This document shows positions 22,864-27,702 of a stretch of 27,702 nt of DNA, piece by piece; position 1 is the stretch's first letter, and each line of letters starts with the position of its first letter. A program made the position numbers and the translations under genes. The notes beneath the pieces were generated by a model that was not told where the DNA came from, did no database searches, and saw only the letters and a program-made list of their open reading frames with translations. This DNA comes from Gammaproteobacteria bacterium (GTDB taxonomy: Bacteria > Pseudomonadota > Gammaproteobacteria > Steroidobacterales > Steroidobacteraceae), in contig JAQGOE010000014.1 in the NCBI GenBank assembly GCA_028293725.1, positions 1 through 27,702 of the forward strand. Reading direction: 5' to 3'.

Positions 22864-23937
22864 TCAGTCAGGCTCCTCACTGGAGCCGGTCTCTTTGGCG
22901 AGCAGATGGCTCGCCGCGGTGATCGCGATCTTGTCGCCTGGCTTGACCTCTTCGGTCACAAAGTACCCGCCGCCCGTGGGCCGGCCCGTGTCGACCTCGA
23001 CGCGGACCAGCATACCGGGGGTCTTTTCCACATAACACCAATACTTGCTGTTGTTCAACACTATCGCTGCCATGGGGATCAGAGCCCCGGATGTCGGCTG
23101 TCCCACCGGGGCCCATACCTGCAGCCGCTCGCCTTCGGCGAACGCGCCGGCAGGCAGCAAAGTGAAAAAGCTTCGGCCTGGGATAGTGACATCGGCGGGA
23201 GCGAGCCACACGGGATGCATGTCGGAAGTGGCATCGGGCCGGCTGCTACCGACACGACCGCCATGGAGTTCAGCGGGAGCCCCCTGCAACGTGCCCAACG
23301 GAAAGGTGACCCTGACGAGTTGAGTGTCGCCGTGCGCGAGCGATTGCACCCGCGAGTCGTGGATATCTTTCCAGGGTGGCTTCATTCCCCACGTGGAGGA
23401 CAGCTTTTCGGTGGTCAGTGTCAGCGCCGCAGAATCGACTGTCGCTTTCTGCTCCGCTGTTTGCTCGAGGTCAGCCGAGATCGCCCCCTGTGTGCCGTGA
23501 AGTTGCCGCGCGCGCTCTTGTGACGCCTTGCTGAACTGCGCGGACGCCTGGGCGGTCTGTAGGTCGGCAACGGCTTGTGCAATCGTCTGGTGGTCGAGCA
23601 CCACCCCGTAACCAGTACTTTCCTCGCGATAGTCGATGGCCTGGGCCGGTTGAGTGGTCACGCCCAGTTTCTCGAGCTGCTCGGCTGTCAGGGTGAGGCC
23701 TTCCTTCTCCTTCTCGCCCTCGCTGTCCTTGCCACCCGCCTCAGCCTTGCCATCCGCGCCGTCCTTGCCGTCCTGACCAGACTTGCCATCCTCCCCGCCG
23801 GCTTTCGAGCCTGCCGCCGCGGGCTGCGCCCGAGCCGCGTCGCCTTTGGGTTCGGTAACGGCTGCCGTTTTCCCGCAAGCACTCAACATCAGACAGAGTG
23901 CCGCGAGAACGGTCGTCAACATCGCTGTAGTTTTCAC
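22864..23937 (-). CDS. efflux RND periplasmic adaptor lipoprotein (membrane fusion protein)
   Basis: The protein (357 residues from GTG 23937) has a lipoprotein signal, MLTTVLAALCLMLSACGK, with Cys21 as the lipid-attachment residue. A strikingly polar linker rich in Gly, Asp, Lys and Glu follows (repeated DGK units, about residues 40-80). The adaptor body comes next: a beta/lipoyl-like strand region (YREESTGYGVVLDHQ), a short helical hairpin (VADLQTAQASAQFSKASQERARQLHG ... SADLEQTAEQKATV) and a C-terminal membrane-proximal part (IPMAAIVLNNSKYWCYVEK, YFVTEEVKPGDKIAI). GTG 23937 has AAGG eight bases upstream. ATG 24000 gives a 378-residue form overlapping the outer-membrane gene as ATGA. It links the RND pump to the outer-membrane channel. 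Confidence 0.87.
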   Translation of the reverse strand: MKTTAMLTTVLAALCLMLSACGKTAAVTEPKGDAARAQPAAAGSKAGGEDGKSGQDGKDGADGKAEAGGKDSEGEKEKEGLTLTAEQLEKLGVTTQPAQAIDYREESTGYGVVLDHQTIAQAVADLQTAQASAQFSKASQERARQLHGTQGAISADLEQTAEQKATVDSAALTLTTEKLSSTWGMKPPWKDIHDSRVQSLAHGDTQLVRVTFPLGTLQGAPAELHGGRVGSSRPDATSDMHPVWLAPADVTIPGRSFFTLLPAGAFAEGERLQVWAPVGQPTSGALIPMAAIVLNNSKYWCYVEKTPGMLVRVEVDTGRPTGGGYFVTEEVKPGDKIAITAASHLLAKETGSSEEPD

Positions 23938-23996
23938 ATCAAAAACCTTGCTTCCCGGTGCTTCAGAGGCAACGGCTTCATAGACAGGACAGTGAC

Positions 23997-25400
23997 TCAT
24001 GTGTGCGCTCCATCCGGTGCCTGCCAGCCGCCGCCCAGCGCCTTGCAAATGGCAATCAACGCCTGCAGCCGTGCAAGTCTGTACTGGCTATATTGGTCCC
24101 GGGCGGCGAAGAGCGCCTTCTGCGCCTCCAGCACGCTCAGAAAATCGCCACTGCCGTGTTGGTAGCGCGCCTGCGCTCCCTCGAAGGAGCGCGTACTTTC
24201 CTGCAGGTTGGTGTTTTGCGCCTCGCGCGCCTCGTCCAGGTGACGCAGTGCACTCAGAGAATTCTCAACATCCACCAGCGCTGCGATCAACGCCGCCTTG
24301 TAGCTCGTCACCGCCTCCTGCTCTCTGGCCTGGACTTCGCGACTCTGCGAGCGCAACTTCCCGGCATCAAAAAGGGGTTGTGTCAGCCCTGCCCCGAGAT
24401 TCAATGAGGGGCCGACACCGGCCAACGAATTCACCGCCGCGTTGACAGCTGGATTGGCTACACCGCCTTGAAGGGTCAGATTCAGCGAAGGGTACAGCGC
24501 CGCGCGGGCGACGACTGTATCCGCGCTAGCCGCCGCCAAGTTAGCCTCCGCCATGAGAACATCAGGCCGGCGACGCAACAGCTCGGCAGGCAGACCGGGT
24601 GCGACCGCAGGCTCTTGCAGCGAATCCATCGACACGCCTTGCACACTGAACCCTTCCGGCTGGCGACCCAGGAAGCTCGCCAGCGCATTGGTCGATTCCT
24701 CTTCGAGGCGCTCGAGATCCGGAATCTGCAGCTGAGCGGCTGCGAGCGCAGCTCGCTGGGCCGCCACCTCGGACGGGTTGGCCAAGCCGGCGCGGTAGCG
24801 GGAGGAGACGATCTCCGCCAGATTGCGTGCCGCAGCCACGTTGGCGCGGGCGATATCCAACCGTTCGCGCAACGACAGGAGCTGAAAGTATTCATTGGCG
24901 ATCGCCGCCAATGTCGTGAGGGCCAGGGTGTCCCGATCCGCCCGGGAGGCGATCAGCGAATCCCGCGCGGAGTCGGCCGAAGCCCGGTTTTTGCCCCAGA
25001 AATCGATCTCGTAGCTGGCGGAAAGTAACGCGGACCAGTCGGTCTCATGAAGACCGCCGTTGCGCGAATGACCGGAGAGATAATTGATATTGCCGAGGCC
25101 GTCGACCGTAGGGAACAACCCGGCGTGTGCCTGCTTCGCCCGCTCGAGTGCCTGCTCGATGCGCCAGTGAGCGGCCTGCAAATCGAAGTTATTGGCGACG
25201 GCCTGGTCGATCAGCCCGTCGAGCTCGGTGCTACCAAACCCATGGTACCAGTCGCTGCTCGGCCACTTTGCGGCGGCGCTACCGGCGACCTGCGCGAACG
25301 TCTCGGGTAGCGCCGGAGCCGGCGGCCGGGACGCCTGCAAAGTGCATCCGGTCAAACAGCTTACGCCGAGTATCCAACCGAGAGCGGTGCGCGATCCCAT
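23997..25400 (-). CDS. TolC-like outer-membrane efflux lipoprotein (NodT family)
   Basis: The 467-residue protein has a lipoprotein signal (LGWILGVSCLTGCTLQ, Cys19). Two OEP repeats follow, each with long amphipathic helices and short beta segments (SASYEIDFWGKNRASADSARDS; GLTQPLFDAGKLRSQSREVQAREQEAVTSYKAALIAALVDVENSLS). ELLRRRPDVLMAEANLAAASADTVVARAALYPSLNL is a hallmark of the NodT/OprM/CusC group. It forms the trimeric outer-membrane tunnel of the tripartite pump. It is the first gene of the operon and its stop overlaps a possible ATG of the adaptor. No strong ribosome site is visible before ATG 25400. Confidence 0.94.
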   Translation of the reverse strand: MGSRTALGWILGVSCLTGCTLQASRPPAPALPETFAQVAGSAAAKWPSSDWYHGFGSTELDGLIDQAVANNFDLQAAHWRIEQALERAKQAHAGLFPTVDGLGNINYLSGHSRNGGLHETDWSALLSASYEIDFWGKNRASADSARDSLIASRADRDTLALTTLAAIANEYFQLLSLRERLDIARANVAAARNLAEIVSSRYRAGLANPSEVAAQRAALAAAQLQIPDLERLEEESTNALASFLGRQPEGFSVQGVSMDSLQEPAVAPGLPAELLRRRPDVLMAEANLAAASADTVVARAALYPSLNLTLQGGVANPAVNAAVNSLAGVGPSLNLGAGLTQPLFDAGKLRSQSREVQAREQEAVTSYKAALIAALVDVENSLSALRHLDEAREAQNTNLQESTRSFEGAQARYQHGSGDFLSVLEAQKALFAARDQYSQYRLARLQALIAICKALGGGWQAPDGAHT

Positions 25401-25719
25401 GGCGGTCTTTCATAGCGATAACTTGCGGATTGCGAGCCTACACCGCTGGGGACGGAATAATGTCTACGGTTTTGTATAGAAGCGCGGCGGCCCCGCTCGG
25501 TAGGGTGTCAGTGGCGGGGAGAGTCCCCGCCACCTCGAATCAACCTCAAAACGGACTTGCGTTCCTCAATCGCCGTGACTTGCATAGACCGCAATGCACC
25601 CGGAAGCGCAATCGGCGCTATTCTTGTGCGCTTCGATGGGGACGAACACCCGGCCGCTCTTCGGATCGGCGCGCTTGGCTGCAGGGCTCACCATTCCCAA
25701 CCTGTCGCGGAGTTCCTGA
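25401..25719. other. divergent intergenic region between efflux operon and response regulator
   Basis: This 319-bp gap should contain the promoters of the efflux operon (- strand) and of the truncated response regulator (+ strand). I see no strong -35/-10 pair. The only clear structure is the hairpin at 25511-25533. Short open frames exist, including a 27-codon one ending in TGAATG at the regulator start, but none resembles a known protein. GGAG at 25709-25712 is the ribosome site for the regulator. Confidence 0.5.
25511..25533. repeat. perfect 10-bp inverted repeat, 3-nt loop
   Basis: GTGGCGGGGA-GAG-TCCCCGCCAC forms a very stable hairpin in the divergent region. No T-run follows on either side, so it is not an obvious intrinsic terminator. 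It could be an operator or a stabilising RNA hairpin. Confidence 0.65.
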
Positions 25720-26301
25720 ATGCGTGTGCTGTTGGTTGAAGATCACCGCTCGATGCGTGATTCGCTCGTGGATCATCTCGAAGAGCGTGGCTTCGCGGTG
25801 GCCGCGGTCAGTCAGGGCCATGAGACCTCGACTGCCGCCGTGCCTGCTGCCGCGACAGTACGTCTGGATGCGATCATTCTCGATCTGAGTCTGCCGGACA
25901 GCGACGGTGCGGAGGTTCTGGCGCGCCTGCGCGCCGTGCTGCGCCGGAGGGGGAGCCGCCGCGGGGCCACCTATTCTCTAGGTGGAATTGTCTTCGACAC
26001 GGTAACCCGCCAGGCCCTCGCCGGTGGCCGCCGTATGGATTTGACGCGCCGGGAAGCTGCATTGTTGGAGGAGTTTCTGCGCGTTCCGGGCCAGGTGATC
26101 ACCAAAGCTCTGCTCGAGGATCGGCTGTATGCTCTCGAGGACTCCGGGAGCATCAATGCGCTCGAAGCTGCGGTTTCGCGCTTGCGTCGCAAGCTTGCCG
26201 CCGTAAAAGCGGCGTTGCGGATCGAGACGAAGTGGGGGATCGGCTATCGTCTGGTGGAAGCAGCGCCCGATGAGGGGCACTCACAGCCTGCGGCATGTTG
26301 A
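25720..26301 (+). CDS. OmpR-family response regulator with internally truncated receiver
   Basis: The protein has only 193 residues, against about 220-240 for the family. The start is normal: VEDH acidic residues (7-8) and phospho-acceptor Asp55 in AIILDLSLPDSDG. The sequence then passes from EVLARLR directly to AVLRRRGSRRG, which is the end of a receiver. Thus beta4-alpha4-beta5, with the conserved Thr/Ser and Lys, is absent (about 45 residues). The reading frame is intact and the winged-helix domain is complete (MDLTRREAALLEEFLRVPGQVITKALLEDRLYAL ... LEAAVSRLRRKL ... KWGIGYRLVE). GGAG lies seven bases before the ATG. It has no adjacent kinase and lies divergent from the efflux operon. It is either a phosphorylation-independent regulator or a decaying gene. 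Confidence 0.85.
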   Translation: MRVLLVEDHRSMRDSLVDHLEERGFAVAAVSQGHETSTAAVPAAATVRLDAIILDLSLPDSDGAEVLARLRAVLRRRGSRRGATYSLGGIVFDTVTRQALAGGRRMDLTRREAALLEEFLRVPGQVITKALLEDRLYALEDSGSINALEAAVSRLRRKLAAVKAALRIETKWGIGYRLVEAAPDEGHSQPAAC

Positions 26302-26328
26302 GAGCGCGGCGTACTCATGGATGCGAAT

Positions 26329-26347
26329 CAAATTGAGAATCATTTTC
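26329..26347. promoter_or_regulatory. Fur-box-like site upstream of the multicopper oxidase
   Basis: CAAATTGAGAATCATTTTC agrees with the 19-bp Fur consensus GATAATGATAATCATTATC at 14 positions, with the central GA-AATCATT core intact. It lies between the truncated regulator (ends 26301) and the oxidase (starts 26519), in an AT-richer patch. Confidence 0.5.
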
Positions 26348-26373
26348 GATCGCCGCGGATAACCTAACGCATC

Positions 26374-26420
26374 TGACATTAACTCGCGCTGACGCTTGCG
26401 TCTGACTTGGCGCATCTGAT
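26374..26420. promoter_or_regulatory. four CTGAY direct repeats, probable regulator-binding array
   Basis: TGAC/TGAT cores, each preceded by C, occur at 26374, 26390, 26403 and 26417, with steps of 16, 13 and 14 bp. Three of them belong to longer GC(A/G)TCTGA(C/T) units (26369, 26398, 26412). Direct repeats of this kind upstream of a gene are typical of OmpR-type regulator sites, though the spacing is not perfectly helical. Confidence 0.45.
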
Positions 26421-26451
26421 AGTTTGAATCGCAGAACGGAATTCGAGCGAT

Positions 26452-26472
26452 GGTGACGGATTGTCAGTCACC
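26452..26472. repeat. GGTGAC-N9-GTCACC inverted repeat
   Basis: A perfect 6-bp inverted repeat with a 9-bp centre lies about 45 bp before the oxidase start codon, within the likely untranslated leader or promoter. Its role is unknown. Confidence 0.4.
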
Positions 26473-26518
26473 GATGCACTCAGTGCGACCAGAAACCTGA
26501 CACCAGACGTGCTGAGTG

Positions 26519-27702
26519 ATGATTTCCAGGCGAGATCTTCTCAAGCTTCCCGGCCTCTTCGGCCTCGCTCCCCTTGCCGCACTCGCGCGGGATGGCGCGC
26601 CAGCCGATTACAAGATCGAGATCGCACCGGTTACGCTCGACTTGTCGCCGCATCACAGATTGACGACCACCGCCTACAATGGCCAGGTGCCCGGTCCTTT
26701 ACTGCGCCTGAAGGAAAACCAGCCGATCACGATCGAGGTGACCAACCGTACTGGTCGTCCGGAAGTCGTCCACTGGCACGGTCTTCGGATACCTGCGGAC
26801 GTCGATGGCTCCACGGAGGAGGGCACACCGCCCATCGCTCCAAACTCGAGCGCTCGCTACACCTTCACGCCGCGCCCGGCCGGTTTTCGCTGGTATCACA
26901 CCCATACCATGGCAATGAGCGATCTGAGGCAGGCGCAATACGGCGGCCAACACGGCTTTTTGATGATCGAGCCTCGCGCCGACCCCGCGCGTTACGATCA
27001 GGAGTTCTTCCTCGCCCTGCATGACTGGGACGGCTACCTGCTCTCCGGCGACGATGGCGCGATGAATCCAAGTTATAACGTCGCCACCATCAACGGCAAG
27101 GCCATGGGGTTTGGTGAGCCGCTGCGGGTCAAGCAGGGGCAGCGCATCCTGCTGCACATCCTCAACTCGAGTCCTACAGAAGTTCACTGGGTGGCATTCG
27201 CCGGGCACACGCTTCGTGTGGTAGCTCTCGATGGCAACACCGTGCCGACTCCCAAGGAGGTGCCCATGCTACGGCTCGCACCGGCTGAGCGCATCAGTGC
27301 GCTCGTGGAGATGAACAATCCCGGTGTGTGGGTTCTGGGCGAGGTTCGCAAACACGTTCAGTCTCTCGGCATGGCGATAGCGGTCGAATATGAGAATAGA
27401 AGCGGGCCCGCGCGCTGGCAGCAGCCGCCCAACCTGATCTGGAATTACGAGCAATTCGCTGCGGCCTCGAACGGTGCTGCTGCGACTGAGTCCCCTATCG
27501 TGGTTCCGTTGGTGCTCGAGTCCAAATTCCTTGGTCACGGAGCGATGGAAGCCTGGACGATCAATGGCAAATCCTACCCCGACGCCCGAGTTGCGCCCCT
27601 CGTCAGGGGCCGGCGCTATCGTCTGCAATTCATCAACAAGAGTGTCGACGACCATCCTCTTCATCTACACCGCCATAGTTTCGAGCTGCGCACGCTTGGC
27701 GT
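26519..27702 (+). CDS. Tat-exported multicopper oxidase, 3' end beyond window
   Basis: The frame starts at ATG 26519 and stays open to the window edge, giving 394 complete codons. It begins with a twin-arginine signal (ISRRDLLKLPGLFGLAPLAALA). Cupredoxin domain 1 holds the copper ligands HWHG (His85, His87) and WYHTHTMAM (His127, His129). Near the window end the third domain shows DDHPLHLHRHSFEL (His379, His382, His384). The final HCHxxxH motif with the type 1 Cys must lie downstream. It would oxidise cuprous or ferrous ions or phenolic compounds in the periplasm. The Fur-like box upstream hints at iron control. It lies 217 bp after the truncated regulator. Whether it is a CueO/CopA-type or another oxidase cannot be told without the C-terminus. 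Confidence 0.9.
   Translation, partial: MISRRDLLKLPGLFGLAPLAALARDGAPADYKIEIAPVTLDLSPHHRLTTTAYNGQVPGPLLRLKENQPITIEVTNRTGRPEVVHWHGLRIPADVDGSTEEGTPPIAPNSSARYTFTPRPAGFRWYHTHTMAMSDLRQAQYGGQHGFLMIEPRADPARYDQEFFLALHDWDGYLLSGDDGAMNPSYNVATINGKAMGFGEPLRVKQGQRILLHILNSSPTEVHWVAFAGHTLRVVALDGNTVPTPKEVPMLRLAPAERISALVEMNNPGVWVLGEVRKHVQSLGMAIAVEYENRSGPARWQQPPNLIWNYEQFAAASNGAAATESPIVVPLVLESKFLGHGAMEAWTINGKSYPDARVAPLVRGRRYRLQFINKSVDDHPLHLHRHSFELRTLG

Overview
The window is a gene-dense, GC-rich stretch of a Gram-negative chromosome. Lipoproteins, an RND efflux pump, Tat signals, a Fur-like box and the general gene repertoire suggest a Pseudomonadota, probably a gamma- or betaproteobacterium; the genus cannot be named from the sequence alone. 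No tRNA, rRNA, CRISPR array or insertion sequence was seen.

Left part (1-8586, all + strand). After the 3' end of an alpha/beta hydrolase gene comes a LuxR-type regulator. A tightly packed catabolic run follows: a class I aminotransferase, an EutB/threonine-dehydratase-like PLP enzyme and an EutC/ornithine-cyclodeaminase-like imine reductase. A 99-bp gap holding three copies of a TGGTATTTT half-site separates this from a second run: an isocitrate/isopropylmalate-dehydrogenase-like enzyme, an aldehyde dehydrogenase, a cupin and an exported alpha/beta hydrolase.

Middle part (8601-17623). On the - strand lie an aconitase-superfamily hydratase, an ACS-type organic-anion MFS transporter and a GntR/FCD regulator with two DNA-binding domains. 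Divergent from the regulator, on the + strand, run a Tat-exported beta-propeller lactonase, an RraA-like class II aldolase/decarboxylase with an intact D-x20-R-D motif, a duplicated exported protein of unknown function and a trans-3-hydroxyproline-dehydratase-like enzyme. An Lrp/AsnC regulator closes the block. Together these look like one uptake and degradation locus for an unidentified polycarboxylate and/or hydroxy-amino-acid substrate: extracytoplasmic lactone or ester opening, import, hydration/isomerisation, NAD-linked oxidative decarboxylation, aldehyde oxidation, retro-aldol or decarboxylation, and amino-group handling. I do not recognise this combination as a described pathway.

Right part (17751-27702). 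An OmpR-type response regulator and histidine kinase face, and overlap by 80 bp, an outer-membrane factor/adaptor/HME-RND efflux operon on the - strand. Divergent from the pump is a second response regulator whose receiver domain has lost about 45 residues. Beyond it, after a Fur-like box and repeated CTGAY elements, lies a Tat-exported multicopper oxidase cut off by the window end.
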